Origin: Kluyvera sichuanensis
GTDB lineage: Bacteria; Pseudomonadota; Gammaproteobacteria; Enterobacterales; Enterobacteriaceae
Assembly (NCBI RefSeq): GCF_014218705.1
Contig: NZ_JABBJF010000005.1
Coordinates: 186,001-250,000 of the forward strand
Direction of reading: 5' to 3'
Length of the DNA: 64,000 nt
The position numbers and the translations under genes were made by a program. Shown here piece by piece: positions 22,840 to 35,855 of the stretch (positions are counted from its first letter, which is position 1; the number at the start of each line of letters is the position of its first letter). A model generated the notes under the pieces. It did not search any database, was not told the origin of the DNA, and saw only the letters and a list, made by a program, of their open reading frames with translations.

Positions 22840-23012
22840 AACGGCCTCCTTCCGATAGCTGCCGCCATGCTGTCACAACGCGTATCGCGCCGCACGACTG
22901 AGATCTTGCGCTTGCGTAGCGCCTCGCAAAGTGTCGATGTCACAAGCGCACGACCCCGAAAGGATTGTGATAAAATACGCGGATTCTGGTGTCCCCCTAA
23001 CAGGAAAGAATC

Positions 23013-24236
23013 ATGATGAGCCTGGCCGGTAAAAAAATTGTTCTTGGCGTCAGCGGCGGCATTGCTGCCTACAAAACGCCGGAACTCGTACGTCGCCTGC
23101 GCGACCGCGGCGCAGACGTACGCGTTGCCATGACGGAAGCTGCAAAAGCTTTTATCACCCCGCTGAGTCTGCAAGCCGTTTCCGGCTATCCGGTCTCTGA
23201 TAGTCTGCTTGATACCGCCGCTGAAGCCGCAATGGGGCACATCGAGCTGGGGAAATGGGCTGACCTCGTTATTCTGGCACCCGCGACGGCAGACCTGATT
23301 GCCCGCGTGACCGCGGGGATGGCAAACGACCTGGTCTCGACTATCTGTCTCGCCACGCCGTCTCCCGTTGCCGTAGTGCCAGCCATGAATCAGCAGATGT
23401 ACCGCGCTGCCGCCACTCAGCACAATCTTGAGGTATTAGCCTCGCGGAATATGCTCATCTGGGGCCCTGACAGCGGCAGTCAGGCCTGCGGTGATGTCGG
23501 CCCGGGGCGCATGCTCGACCCGCTGACCATCGTTGATATGGCGGCTGCGCACTTTTCGCCCGTCAAAGATTTGCAACATCTGAACATCATGATTACCGCT
23601 GGCCCCACTCGTGAGCCGCTGGATCCCGTACGCTACATCACCAACCATAGCTCCGGGAAAATGGGCTTTGCGATTGCCGAAGCGGCCGCACAGCGCGGCG
23701 CCAACGTTACGCTGGTTAGCGGCCCGGTATCGCTGCCAACGCCAGCCTTCGTGCAGCGCGTTGATGTGACGACCGCTGAGGAGATGAATGCGGCCGTTCA
23801 AGCTGGCGTTGCCGGGCAGCATATTTTCATCGGTTGTGCCGCCGTCGCGGACTATCGCGCTGCCGTGATTGCCGACGAAAAAATTAAGAAGCAGGATACT
23901 CAGGGTGATGAATTCACAATAAAAATGGTGAAAAACCCTGACATCGTTGCCGGCGTTGCAGCACGAAAAACCGAGCGACCTTACGTCGTAGGATTTGCCG
24001 CCGAAACGAATAATGTGGAAGAATATGCGCGGCAAAAGCGTAGCCGCAAGAACCTTGATCTGATTTGTGCCAACGACGTTTCTCAATCAAATCAAGGCTT
24101 TAATAGCGACAACAATGCATTACATCTTTTCTGGCAGGACGGCGAGAAGCGCTTACCACTCGCCAGTAAGTCACTCCTGGGCCAACTATTATTGGACGAG
24201 ATCGTTACCCGTTATGATGAAAAAAATCGACGTTAA
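23013..24236 (+). CDS. coaBC: Bifunctional phosphopantothenoylcysteine decarboxylase / phosphopantothenate-cysteine ligase
   Basis: A two-domain CoA biosynthesis enzyme, also called dfp. The N-terminal flavin-dependent CoaC domain (about residues 1-190) shows SGGIAAYK, the active-site His in [11 protein letters not shown], and PAMNQQMY. The C-terminal CoaB domain (about 191-407) shows [24 protein letters not shown] and the KIKK region. Two adjacent ATG codons (23013, 23016) are possible starts; the second matches E. coli. It overlaps dut by 20-23 bases, so dut translation is probably coupled. Confidence 0.98.
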   Translation: MMSLAGKKIVLGVSGGIAAYKTPELVRRLRDRGADVRVAMTEAAKAFITPLSLQAVSGYPVSDSLLDTAAEAAMGHIELGKWADLVILAPATADLIARVTAGMANDLVSTICLATPSPVAVVPAMNQQMYRAAATQHNLEVLASRNMLIWGPDSGSQACGDVGPGRMLDPLTIVDMAAAHFSPVKDLQHLNIMITAGPTREPLDPVRYITNHSSGKMGFAIAEAAAQRGANVTLVSGPVSLPTPAFVQRVDVTTAEEMNAAVQAGVAGQHIFIGCAAVADYRAAVIADEKIKKQDTQGDEFTIKMVKNPDIVAGVAARKTERPYVVGFAAETNNVEEYARQKRSRKNLDLICANDVSQSNQGFNSDNNALHLFWQDGEKRLPLASKSLLGQLLLDEIVTRYDEKNRR

Positions 24237-24672
24237 GATTCTGGACTCGCGTATTGGTCAGCAGTTCCCGCTGCCGACCTATGCCACTGCTGGCTCAGCA
24301 GGCCTTGACCTGCGCGCCTGTCTTGATGACGCCGTAGAGCTGGCGCCGGGCGAGACCACTTTACTGCCAACCGGTCTGGCGATTCACATTGCCGACCCTT
24401 CCCTGGCCGCTGTGATGCTGCCGCGTTCTGGCCTGGGTCACAAGCACGGTATCGTGCTGGGCAACCTGGTCGGGCTGATTGACTCCGACTATCAGGGTCA
24501 GCTGATGGTTTCCATCTGGAACCGTGGGCAAACGACCTTCACCATTGAGCCTGGCGAACGCGTTGCGCAAATGGTGTTTGTTCCTGTCGTACAGGCCGAG
24601 TTTAATCTGGTCGAATCGTTTGAAGCCACCGATCGTGGCGAAGGTGGTTTTGGCCACTCCGGGCGTAAATAG
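24217..24672 (+). CDS. dut: Deoxyuridine 5'-triphosphate nucleotidohydrolase
   Basis: A trimeric dUTPase that hydrolyses dUTP to dUMP and keeps uracil out of DNA. The 151-residue protein has all five motifs, including [33 protein letters not shown] and [11 protein letters not shown] at the C-terminus. An adjacent ATG at 24214 could also be used. The start lies inside the coaBC frame. A strong terminator follows at 24683. Confidence 0.98.
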   Translation: MKKIDVKILDSRIGQQFPLPTYATAGSAGLDLRACLDDAVELAPGETTLLPTGLAIHIADPSLAAVMLPRSGLGHKHGIVLGNLVGLIDSDYQGQLMVSIWNRGQTTFTIEPGERVAQMVFVPVVQAEFNLVESFEATDRGEGGFGHSGRK

Positions 24673-24682
24673 CGCGCCCTAA

Positions 24683-24715
24683 GGCGCACCCGCCCAGCGC
24701 GGTGCGCCCGTTTTT
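24683..24715 (+). terminator. Intrinsic terminator after coaBC-dut
   Basis: Perfect 8-bp stem GGCGCACC / GGTGCGCC with a 10-base loop, followed by CG and five T, 10 bases past the dut stop. Confidence 0.9.
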
Positions 24716-24823
24716 ACGTATCTCACGGTGTCATAATGCGAATACATCACTGCAAATTATGATTGCGGTCGCCGTGTGGATGCTCGCCTGACAATTGTTT
24801 TATTTTCAGGGGTATTTTAGAAC

Positions 24824-25420
24824 ATGGCAGAAAAGCAAACTGCGAAAAGGAATCGTCGCGAGGAAATACTTCAATCCCTGGCGTTGATGCTTGAATCCAG
24901 CGACGGTAGCCAGCGTATCACCACGGCCAAACTGGCCGCCTCCGTTGGTGTTTCCGAAGCAGCGCTGTACCGGCATTTTCCTAGCAAGACCCGCATGTTC
25001 GATAGCCTCATCGAGTTTATCGAAGATAGCCTGATTACCCGTATCAACCTGATCCTCAAAGACGAGAAGGACACCACCGCGCGTTTACGCCTGATTGTGC
25101 TGCTTATTCTTGGTTTTGGCGAACGCAATCCAGGGCTGACCCGTATCCTGACCGGCCATGCGCTCATGTTTGAGCAAGATCGCCTACAGGGACGTATCAA
25201 CCAGCTGTTTGAACGTATTGAAGCTCAGTTGCGCCAGGTGCTGCGCGAGCGGAAAATGCGGGAAGGTGAAGGCTACGAAACGGATGAAACGCTGCTGGCA
25301 AGTCAACTGCTCGCCTTCTGTGAGGGCATGCTGTCGCGCTTTGTACGCAGCGAATTCAAATACCGACCAACGGACGATTTTGATGCCCGTTGGCCGCTGA
25401 TCGTTGCGCAACTGCAGTAA
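24824..25420 (+). CDS. slmA: Nucleoid occlusion factor SlmA
   Basis: A 198-residue TetR-fold DNA-binding protein that binds chromosomal SBS sites and blocks FtsZ assembly over the nucleoid. The N-terminal helix-turn-helix ([23 protein letters not shown], split here as residues about 33-55) and the C-terminal all-helical domain are as in E. coli. It sits between dut and pyrE as usual and ends at a bidirectional terminator shared with pyrE. Confidence 0.97.
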   Translation: MAEKQTAKRNRREEILQSLALMLESSDGSQRITTAKLAASVGVSEAALYRHFPSKTRMFDSLIEFIEDSLITRINLILKDEKDTTARLRLIVLLILGFGERNPGLTRILTGHALMFEQDRLQGRINQLFERIEAQLRQVLRERKMREGEGYETDETLLASQLLAFCEGMLSRFVRSEFKYRPTDDFDARWPLIVAQLQ

Positions 25421-25431
25421 CACGTTCAAAT

Positions 25432-25459
25432 AACCCGGCATCCGCCGGGCTATTTTTTT
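25432..25459. terminator. Bidirectional terminator between slmA and pyrE
   Basis: Hairpin AACCCGGC / GCCGGGCT with a 4-base loop, then a run of seven T on the plus strand. It ends slmA. The T run abuts the pyrE stop codon on the other strand. Confidence 0.85.
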
Positions 25460-26099
25460 ATACGCCGTACGCCTCGCGATAAGCGCGTACCGACGCCAGA
25501 TGTTCAGCCATCTCTGGTTTTTCTTCCAGATAAGCAATCAAGTCTTTCAGCGTGATGATCGAGATAACCTCACAGCCATAGTCACGTTCAACTTCCTGGA
25601 TCGCGGAAATTTCACCGCGTCCACGCTCCTGACGATCTAAAGAGATTAGCACGCCGGCAAGCTTCGCACCGTTGGCCTGGATAATCTCCATCGATTCACG
25701 GATCGCGGTACCCGCAGTGATCACATCGTCTACCAGCATCACGCGTCCGGTCAGCGCGCTCCCCACCAGATTGCCGCCTTCTCCGTGGTCTTTCGCTTCT
25801 TTGCGGTTAAAGCAGTACGGATAATCACGGTCGTGATGCTCCGCCAGCGCAACTGCCGTAGTTGTGGCAATCGGGATACCTTTGTAGGCAGGGCCAAACA
25901 ACAGATCGAACTCAATACCGGAATCCACCAGCGCTTCGGCATAAAAACGGCCTAACAGTGCCAGATCGCGCCCGGTATTAAACAGCCCGGCGTTGAAGAA
26001 ATAGGGGCTCTTGCGCCCGGATTTCAGCGTAAATTCGCCAAACTTAAGTACCTGCTTGTTAAGCGCAAACTCAATAAACTGGCGCTGATACGGTTTCAT
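25458..26099 (-). CDS. pyrE: Orotate phosphoribosyltransferase
   Basis: A UMP biosynthesis enzyme that joins orotate to PRPP. The 213-residue protein has the PRPP loop [13 protein letters not shown] (about residues 118-130). The ATG at 26099 (MKPYQRQF) is the E. coli start, although the frame extends 5 codons upstream. It lies downstream of rph behind the attenuator at 26138-26158, so expression should respond to pyrimidine levels through coupling of rph translation and transcription. Confidence 0.98.
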   Translation of the reverse strand: MKPYQRQFIEFALNKQVLKFGEFTLKSGRKSPYFFNAGLFNTGRDLALLGRFYAEALVDSGIEFDLLFGPAYKGIPIATTTAVALAEHHDRDYPYCFNRKEAKDHGEGGNLVGSALTGRVMLVDDVITAGTAIRESMEIIQANGAKLAGVLISLDRQERGRGEISAIQEVERDYGCEVISIITLKDLIAYLEEKPEMAEHLASVRAYREAYGV

Positions 26100-26130
26100 G
26101 GATTCGCTCCTCATCTCACTTTATTACGGA

Positions 26131-26160
26131 CAAAAAAAAGGGCGACCACGTCGCCCTTAA
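26131..26160 (-). terminator. pyrE attenuator in the rph-pyrE intergenic region
   Basis: On the minus strand a stem AAGGGCGA / TCGCCCTT with a 5-base loop is followed by eight T. It begins 3 bases past the rph stop and ends about 32 bases before pyrE. In E. coli the equivalent hairpin is a UTP-sensing attenuator. When UTP is low, polymerase pauses, ribosomes finishing rph close up behind it, and the hairpin is prevented. Intact rph makes that coupling possible here. Confidence 0.9.
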
Positions 26161-26162
26161 CA

Positions 26163-26879
26163 TCAATTTTCTAACGCCGCTTTCTGCGTCGTGATAATAG
26201 ATTCGATTCCCCCTCGGGCTAACGCCAGCAGGGTGAGTAACTCTTCGTGGCTGAACGGCTCGCCCTCGGCGGTCCCCTGAACTTCAATGATGCGTCCATC
26301 TTCGGTCATCACCACGTTCATATCGGTTTCTGCCGCTGAATCTTCAACGTATTCCAGGTCGCACAGTGCTTCACCATTCACGATACCTACGGAAACCGCC
26401 GCTACCATCCCTTTCATTGGGTTGGTTTTCAGCTTACCCGCGGCAACCAGTTTGCCCAGCGCATCGGCCAGCGCCACGCAGGCACCGGTAATGGAGGCCG
26501 TACGCGTGCCGCCATCGGCCTGGATAACGTCGCAGTCCAGCGTGATGGTGAATTCACCCAGCGCCTTCAGATCTACCGCCGCGCGCAGCGCACGAGCAAT
26601 CAGACGCTGAATTTCCATGGTACGACCGCCCTGCTTGCCCTTAGCCGCTTCACGCGCATTACGCGTGTGGGTCGCACGTGGCAGCATGCCGTACTCGGCG
26701 GTGATCCAACCCTGGCCCTGACCTTTCAGGAAACGTGGTACGCCTTCATCGATAGAAGCAGTACACAGCACTTTGGTATCACCAAATTCGACCAGCACGG
26801 AGCCTTCAGCGTGTTTTGTATAATTACGGGTCAGGGTGACGGGACGCACCTGGTTAGCACTACGGCCTGCTGGACGCAT
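26163..26879 (-). CDS. rph: Ribonuclease PH
   Basis: A phosphorolytic 3'-5' exoribonuclease that trims tRNA 3' ends. The 238-residue protein is full length, from [20 protein letters not shown] to the end. It therefore lacks the frameshift that inactivates rph in E. coli K-12. Core motifs include [20 protein letters not shown] (part of the phosphate site) and the RNase PH fold. It precedes pyrE, and its stop codon sits where attenuation needs it. An upstream in-frame extension to 26936 is not needed. Confidence 0.97.
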   Translation of the reverse strand: MRPAGRSANQVRPVTLTRNYTKHAEGSVLVEFGDTKVLCTASIDEGVPRFLKGQGQGWITAEYGMLPRATHTRNAREAAKGKQGGRTMEIQRLIARALRAAVDLKALGEFTITLDCDVIQADGGTRTASITGACVALADALGKLVAAGKLKTNPMKGMVAAVSVGIVNGEALCDLEYVEDSAAETDMNVVMTEDGRIIEVQGTAEGEPFSHEELLTLLALARGGIESIITTQKAALEN

Positions 26880-27093
26880 GATAGATATCTCCGGCTTGAA
26901 ACGAATGTGGCGCGCATTATACACAAAATCATTCAAGCTGTATCAAGGCGGCAAGGGCGCTCACCTCAGGAGCGTACTAAACAGAGACTGCCTGAAGGAC
27001 GAAGCGTATACGGATTAACGGCGCTTATTCCTATCCTCATAAGCCCCCGGAGGCTATAATCCCCCCATCTCTCCTTTAAAAACAGGAACGTCT

Positions 27094-27957
27094 ATGATCC
27101 GCAGCATGACCGCCTATGCCCGCCGTGAAATCAAGGGCAGTTGGGGCAGCGCCGCTTGGGAACTGCGCTCTGTTAACCAGCGTTATCTCGAAACCTATTT
27201 CCGTCTGCCAGAGCAGTTCCGCAGTCTTGAACCCGTTGTCCGTGAACGTCTGCGTACCCGCTTAACGCGAGGTAAAGTTGAGTGCACCCTGCGTTTTGAG
27301 CCAGATGCCAGCGCGCAAGGCGAACTAATCCTCAATGAAAAACTGGCAAAACAACTGGTTAGCGCCGCAAACTGGGTAAAAATGCAGAGCGATGAAGGGG
27401 AAGTTAACCCTGTCGACATTCTGCGCTGGCCTGGCGTAATGGCCGCACAGGAGCAGGATCTGGACGCTATTGCCGCCGAGATCCTCAATGCGCTGGACGG
27501 TACGCTGGACGACTTCATCGTTGCTCGTGAAACCGAAGGTCAGGCGCTGAAAGCCCTGATTGAGCAGCGTCTGGAAGGCGTCAGCGGCGAAGTGACCAAA
27601 GTCCGCGCCCATATGCCGGAAATCCTGCAGTGGCAGCGCGACCGTCTGGTTGCCAAACTGGAAGACGCGGAAGTTCAGCTTGAAAATAACCGCCTGGAGC
27701 AGGAACTGGTGCTGATGGCCCAGCGTATCGACGTTGCCGAAGAGCTGGATCGCCTCGAAGCGCACGTGAAAGAGACCTATAACATCCTGAAGAAAAAAGA
27801 GGCGGTTGGCCGCCGTCTGGACTTCATGATGCAAGAGTTCAACCGAGAGTCGAACACCCTGGCGTCAAAGTCGATCAATGCGGACGTGACCAATTCTGCT
27901 ATCGAATTGAAAGTACTGATCGAACAAATGCGCGAGCAGATTCAAAACATCGAATAA
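27094..27957 (+). CDS. yicC: YicC family endoribonuclease
   Basis: A 287-residue protein matching YicC over its length, beginning MIRSMTAYARREIKGSWG and containing the family motifs SVNQRYLE and DFMMQEFNRESNTLASKS near the C-terminus. YicC proteins have been reported to act as endoribonucleases in small-RNA turnover. It diverges from rph across 214 bases, has its own terminator and is likely monocistronic. Confidence 0.95.
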   Translation: MIRSMTAYARREIKGSWGSAAWELRSVNQRYLETYFRLPEQFRSLEPVVRERLRTRLTRGKVECTLRFEPDASAQGELILNEKLAKQLVSAANWVKMQSDEGEVNPVDILRWPGVMAAQEQDLDAIAAEILNALDGTLDDFIVARETEGQALKALIEQRLEGVSGEVTKVRAHMPEILQWQRDRLVAKLEDAEVQLENNRLEQELVLMAQRIDVAEELDRLEAHVKETYNILKKKEAVGRRLDFMMQEFNRESNTLASKSINADVTNSAIELKVLIEQMREQIQNIE

Positions 27958-27980
27958 TTAGAATCAGTGACTTTAAATTG

Positions 27981-28006
27981 ATGCCCGCCATTGTGCGGGC
28001 ATTTTT
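27981..28006 (+). terminator. Intrinsic terminator after yicC
   Basis: ATGCCCGC / GCGGGCAT stem with a 5-base loop, followed by TTTTT, 23 bases past the yicC stop. Confidence 0.9.
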
Positions 28007-28175
28007 AATTCAGGTAGTTTCTTTTTTCCTAAGTAAATTGCATCATTACTCACCCTTATATAAAGGGTGATTATGGAATGAGTCGATACACAGGACGTTT
28101 TTAACCAGATATTTTCCACCTTCATCTATATCCTTTCAGATGCCAGGGCTATCTGCTTATGCGTTCAGATATCGA

Positions 28176-28192
28176 ACTAATTATATCTTAAG
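28176..28192 (+). promoter_or_regulatory. Candidate PmrA (BasR) box upstream of cptA
   Basis: ACTAAT-N5-CTTAAG resembles the PmrA half-site repeat (consensus near CTTAAT-N5-CTTAAT), with the second half strong and the first half weak. It is 48 bases upstream of the cptA ATG. cptA is a PmrA target in Salmonella, which makes the site plausible. Also nearby, at about 28050-28070, is a palindrome (TCACCCTT/AAGGGTGA) of unknown role. Confidence 0.35.
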
Positions 28193-28239
28193 CATTGGTG
28201 GCTAGACTGGCCGCCTCCATCACAAATAAAGTTAAACCT

Positions 28240-29973
28240 ATGCAATTCACGACTACTCAGAGTACACCAGCCTTTAGCTGGAAAGCCCTTGGCTGGGCCG
28301 TATTGTATTTTTGTTTCTTTTCAACGGCATTACAGCTTGTAATCTACGCCACAGGCTACAGTGGCTCTACCGGTTTAAGGGATTCCATCCTCTTTAGCTT
28401 ATTATGGCTGGTGCCGGTATTCCTGTTCCCGAAGAAGACTCGCATCATTGGCGCCATTATTGGCGTTGTGCTCTGGGCGGCGTCGCTAGCTGCTATTAGC
28501 TATTACGTGATTTATGGTCAGGAGTTTTCGCAAAGCGTTTTATTTGTGATGTTTGAGACCAACACCAACGAAGCAGGTGAGTTCTTAAGCCAGTATTTTA
28601 GCCTTAAGATTGTCCTGATTGCGGTGGTCTACTCCATTGTTGCCGTGCTGCTCTGGACGCGCCTGCGTCCAGTATATATCCCAAATCCCTGGCGCTGGCT
28701 CGTCTCCTTTGCCCTGCTCTATGGGCTGATTCTGAACCCGCTGGTGACCGGCGTGTTGATGAAAGGCAAGCCCGTTGCGGACGTGCTGGATGGCATATCG
28801 ACCCGCCTTGCCCCTGCGGCTCCCTGGCAGTTTATTACTGGCTACTACCAGTATCACCATCAGTTAGACAGCCTGACCAGACTGCTCAATGATAACCACG
28901 CGCTGCCGCCGCTAGCCAACCTGAAAGACAGTTCAGGGAATGCTCCTCGTACGCTGGTGCTGGTCATTGGTGAATCCACACAGCGTGGGCGCATGAGCCT
29001 TTATGGCTACCCGCGCGAAACCACGCCTGAGCTGGATGCACTGCACAAGTCAGATTCTAACTTCACCGTTTTCAATGATGTAGTGACCTCGCGCCCTTAC
29101 ACCATTGAGATCCTGCAGCAGGCGCTAACCTTTGCCAACGAGCAGAACCCAGACCTGTATCTGACTAAACCATCGCTGATGAACCTGATGAAACAGGCCG
29201 GCTATAAAACCTTCTGGATCACCAACCAGCAGACGATGACCTCACGTAACACCATGCTGACCGTGTTCTCAAAACAGACCGACCAGCAGTTCTATATGAA
29301 CCAGCAGCGCACTCAGAGCGCCCGTGAATACGATTCTAACGTTCTGGCACCGTTTAAACAGGTTCTGTCAGACCCGGCACCGAAGAAGTTTATTATCGTG
29401 CACCTGTTGGGTACGCATATTAACTACGATTACCGTTACCCGGAAAACTGGAATAAATTCTCGGGCAAAACCGACACGATGCCAGCTGGGTTAAGTAAGG
29501 ATGAGCAAAGCACGTACAACAGCTACGATAATGCCAACCTTTACAACGACTACGTCGTTTCCACCCTGATTAAGGACTACAAAGCAACAGATCCGAATGG
29601 CTTCCTGCTGTACTTCTCTGACCACGGGGAAGAGGTTTATGACACGCCGCCGCACCAAACGCAGGGCCGCAATGAGCTTGCGCCAACGCGTCATATGTAC
29701 ACCATTCCATTCCTGCTGTGGACGTCAGAAAAATGGCATCAGGAACACCCTCGAGATTTCTCTCAGGATGTTAACCGTAAATACAGCAGCTCCGAGCTTA
29801 TCCATACCTGGTCCGATCTGGCAGGATTAAGCTATGACGGTTTCGAGCCAACCCGCGCGTTAACCAGCCCGCAGTTTGTTGAAACCACACGCTGGATTGG
29901 CAACCCATACGATAAGAAGTCGTTGACCGATTACGACAAACTGCCGTACGGCGAGCAGAAAGGTAATCAGTAA
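28240..29973 (+). CDS. cptA: Phosphoethanolamine transferase CptA (LPS core heptose I)
   Basis: An inner-membrane alkaline-phosphatase-superfamily enzyme that transfers phosphoethanolamine to the phosphate on heptose I of the LPS core. From the ATG at 28240 the protein is 577 residues, the E. coli CptA (YijP) length. It has five N-terminal hydrophobic segments (to about residue 170) and a periplasmic sulfatase-like domain with the nucleophile region VIGESTQRGRMSLYGY, LLGTHI and YFSDHGEEVYD. In E. coli it lies near ppc; here it lies between yicC and yicG, where E. coli has dinD. Its substrate phosphate is made by WaaP, encoded at 12.8-13.6 kb. Confidence 0.95.
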   Translation: MQFTTTQSTPAFSWKALGWAVLYFCFFSTALQLVIYATGYSGSTGLRDSILFSLLWLVPVFLFPKKTRIIGAIIGVVLWAASLAAISYYVIYGQEFSQSVLFVMFETNTNEAGEFLSQYFSLKIVLIAVVYSIVAVLLWTRLRPVYIPNPWRWLVSFALLYGLILNPLVTGVLMKGKPVADVLDGISTRLAPAAPWQFITGYYQYHHQLDSLTRLLNDNHALPPLANLKDSSGNAPRTLVLVIGESTQRGRMSLYGYPRETTPELDALHKSDSNFTVFNDVVTSRPYTIEILQQALTFANEQNPDLYLTKPSLMNLMKQAGYKTFWITNQQTMTSRNTMLTVFSKQTDQQFYMNQQRTQSAREYDSNVLAPFKQVLSDPAPKKFIIVHLLGTHINYDYRYPENWNKFSGKTDTMPAGLSKDEQSTYNSYDNANLYNDYVVSTLIKDYKATDPNGFLLYFSDHGEEVYDTPPHQTQGRNELAPTRHMYTIPFLLWTSEKWHQEHPRDFSQDVNRKYSSSELIHTWSDLAGLSYDGFEPTRALTSPQFVETTRWIGNPYDKKSLTDYDKLPYGEQKGNQ

Positions 29974-29981
29974 CGCTCCGT

Positions 29982-30008
29982 AAGCCGCTCCGTATGGAGC
30001 GGCTTTTT
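29982..30008 (+). terminator. Intrinsic terminator after cptA
   Basis: Perfect 10-bp stem AAGCCGCTCC / GGAGCGGCTT around the loop GTAT, then TTT, 8 bases past the cptA stop. Confidence 0.92.
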
Positions 30009-30219
30009 ACGCTTTACCCCGCGCATCATTTTTTCACGCAATGACTTACATTTTCTAATCATAAAATCCATTAACAAATTCTATAAAACTCACCACTACA
30101 GCATTCATACGTAATTTATGAATTAGTTTTTCTTATTCAAATGAGCTCACCTTAGAAAAACTCAATCGTGACATGGCGCACAAATCGCTACCCTCCTGTC
30201 ATTCTTGTTGGGAGCGAAC

Positions 30220-33390
<3,171 letters not shown>

Positions 33391-33442
33391 ACCCACTTTC
33401 AGTATCATGCCCAGTCCATCACTATCTGTGGAGCATTAAAGT

Positions 33443-33718
33443 ATGGCACGCGTAACTGTTCAGGACGCTGTAGAGAAAATTGGTAACCGTTTTGACCTGG
33501 TACTGGTCGCCGCGCGTCGCGCTCGTCAGATGCAGGTAGGCGGAAAGGATCCGCTGGTTCCAGAAGAAAACGATAAAACCACCGTTATCGCACTGCGCGA
33601 AATCGAAGAAGGTCTGATCAACAACCAGATCCTCGACGTGCGCGAGCGCCAGGAACAGCAAGAGCAGGAAGCCGCTGAATTACAAGCTGTTACCGCTATT
33701 GCTGAAGGTCGTCGTTAA
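33443..33718 (+). CDS. rpoZ: RNA polymerase omega subunit
   Basis: A 91-residue protein, [20 protein letters not shown] at the start, identical in length to E. coli omega. It helps fold and assemble beta' and forms part of one ppGpp site on RNA polymerase. It is followed 18 bases later by spoT, the ppGpp synthase/hydrolase, in one operon. Confidence 0.98.
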
Positions 33719-33736
33719 TTACATAGCGGGTCGCCC

Positions 33737-35851
33737 TTGTATCTGTTTGAGAGCCTGAATCAGCTGATTCAAAATTACCTGCCGGAAGACCAGATTAAGC
33801 GTCTTCGGCAGGCCTATCTCGTTGCACGTGACGCTCACGAGGGGCAAACACGTTCAAGCGGTGAACCCTATATCACGCACCCGGTAGCGGTGGCCTGCAT
33901 TCTGGCCGAGATGAAACTCGACTATGAAACGCTGATGGCTGCTCTGCTGCATGACGTGATTGAAGATACCCCTGCCACCTACCAGGACATGGAGCAACTC
34001 TTTGGTAAAAGCGTTGCTGAACTGGTAGAGGGGGTCTCTAAACTTGATAAGCTCAAGTTCCGCGATAAGAAAGAAGCGCAGGCTGAAAACTTTCGCAAAA
34101 TGATTATGGCGATGGTGCAGGATATCCGCGTCATCCTCATCAAGCTTGCCGACCGCACCCACAACATGCGCACGCTGGGCTCATTACGCCCGGACAAACG
34201 TCGCCGCATCGCCCGTGAAACGCTCGAAATCTACAGTCCGCTGGCCCACCGTTTAGGTATCCACCACATCAAGACCGAGCTCGAAGAGCTGGGCTTTGAA
34301 GCGCTGTATCCAAACCGTTATCGCGTGATTAAAGAAGTGGTGAAAGCCGCGCGTGGTAACCGTAAAGAGATGATTCAGAAGATCCTTTCTGAAATCGAAG
34401 GGCGTTTGCAGGAAGCGGGAATTCCGTGTCGCGTTAGCGGTCGCGAGAAACATCTTTACTCTATCTACTGCAAAATGGTGCTGAAAGAGCAGCGTTTTCA
34501 CTCGATCATGGACATCTACGCCTTCCGCGTTATCGTCCACGATCTGGATACCTGCTACCGCGTACTGGGCCAGATGCACAGCCTGTACAAACCGCGTCCG
34601 GGTCGCGTAAAAGATTACATCGCGATTCCAAAGGCCAACGGATATCAGTCCCTGCACACCTCAATGATTGGGCCACACGGTGTCCCGGTCGAAGTCCAGA
34701 TCCGTACTGAAGACATGGATCAAATGGCGGAGATGGGTGTTGCCGCGCACTGGGCATACAAAGAGCACGGTGGCGAAAGCAGTACGACCGCACAAATCCG
34801 CGCCCAGCGCTGGATGCAAAGCCTGCTGGAACTGCAGCAGAGCGCCGGTAGCTCGTTTGAATTTATCGAGAGCGTTAAATCCGATCTCTTCCCGGATGAG
34901 ATTTACGTTTTCACCCCGGAAGGCCGCATTGTCGAACTGCCCGCTGGCGCTACACCGGTGGACTTCGCCTACGCCGTGCATACCGATATCGGTCATGCCT
35001 GCGTGGGCGCGCGCGTCGACCGCCAGCCTTACCCACTGTCGCAACCGCTCTCAAGCGGTCAGACGGTAGAGATCATCACCGCGCCGGGCGCACGCCCGAA
35101 CGCCGCATGGCTCAATTTTGTCGTCAGCTCAAAAGCGCGCGCCAAAATCCGTCAGATGCTGAAAAACCTCAAGCGCGACGACTCCGTCAGCCTGGGCCGC
35201 CGTCTGCTGAACCACGCGCTGGGCGGCAGCCGCAAACTTGCGGAAATTCCTGCGGACCATGTTCAGCGCGAACTTGACCGTATGCGTCTTGCCACCCTTG
35301 ACGACCTGCTGGCCGAAATTGGCCTGGGCAACGCCATGAGCGTGGTAGTGGCGAAAAACCTCCAGCAGGGTGAAGCTATCCCGTCTGCACCGGGTGCCTC
35401 CGGGCATACCCATCTGCCGATTAAAGGCGCCGACGGCGTGCTGATCACCTTCGCGAAATGCTGTCGTCCAATCCCTGGCGACCCGATCATCGCCCACGTC
35501 AGCCCGGGTAAAGGGCTGGTTATTCACCATGAATCCTGCCGCAACATTCGTGGCTATCAGAAAGAACCTGAGAAATTCATGGCGGTTGAGTGGGACAAAG
35601 AGACGGCGCAGGAATTTATCACCGAGATTAAGGTCGATATGTTCAACCATCAGGGGGCACTGGCCAACCTGACGGCAGCCATCAATACCGCGGCGTCCAA
35701 TATTCAAAGCCTGAATACGGAAGAAAAAGACGGCCGCGTTTACAGCGCCTTTATCCGTCTGACCGCACGTGACCGCGTGCATCTGGCGAATATCATGCGC
35801 AAAATCCGCGTGATGCCGGACGTCATTAAAGTCACCCGTAACAGAAACTAG
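33737..35851 (+). CDS. spoT: Bifunctional (p)ppGpp synthase/hydrolase SpoT
   Basis: The stringent-response enzyme that degrades and weakly makes (p)ppGpp. The 704-residue protein starts at TTG, as in E. coli (MYLFESLNQLIQNYL). Domains in order: HD hydrolase with the His72-Asp73 pair in LLHDVIED, RelA/SpoT synthetase (about 200-330; GYQSLHTSM, EVQIRTEDMDQMAEMG), TGS (about 385-445), helical region, and C-terminal ACT (about 625-704). It lies between rpoZ and trmH with short gaps. Two residues longer than E. coli SpoT because of small indels. Confidence 0.98.
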   Translation: MYLFESLNQLIQNYLPEDQIKRLRQAYLVARDAHEGQTRSSGEPYITHPVAVACILAEMKLDYETLMAALLHDVIEDTPATYQDMEQLFGKSVAELVEGVSKLDKLKFRDKKEAQAENFRKMIMAMVQDIRVILIKLADRTHNMRTLGSLRPDKRRRIARETLEIYSPLAHRLGIHHIKTELEELGFEALYPNRYRVIKEVVKAARGNRKEMIQKILSEIEGRLQEAGIPCRVSGREKHLYSIYCKMVLKEQRFHSIMDIYAFRVIVHDLDTCYRVLGQMHSLYKPRPGRVKDYIAIPKANGYQSLHTSMIGPHGVPVEVQIRTEDMDQMAEMGVAAHWAYKEHGGESSTTAQIRAQRWMQSLLELQQSAGSSFEFIESVKSDLFPDEIYVFTPEGRIVELPAGATPVDFAYAVHTDIGHACVGARVDRQPYPLSQPLSSGQTVEIITAPGARPNAAWLNFVVSSKARAKIRQMLKNLKRDDSVSLGRRLLNHALGGSRKLAEIPADHVQRELDRMRLATLDDLLAEIGLGNAMSVVVAKNLQQGEAIPSAPGASGHTHLPIKGADGVLITFAKCCRPIPGDPIIAHVSPGKGLVIHHESCRNIRGYQKEPEKFMAVEWDKETAQEFITEIKVDMFNHQGALANLTAAINTAASNIQSLNTEEKDGRVYSAFIRLTARDRVHLANIMRKIRVMPDVIKVTRNRN

Positions 35852-35855
35852 CTTT

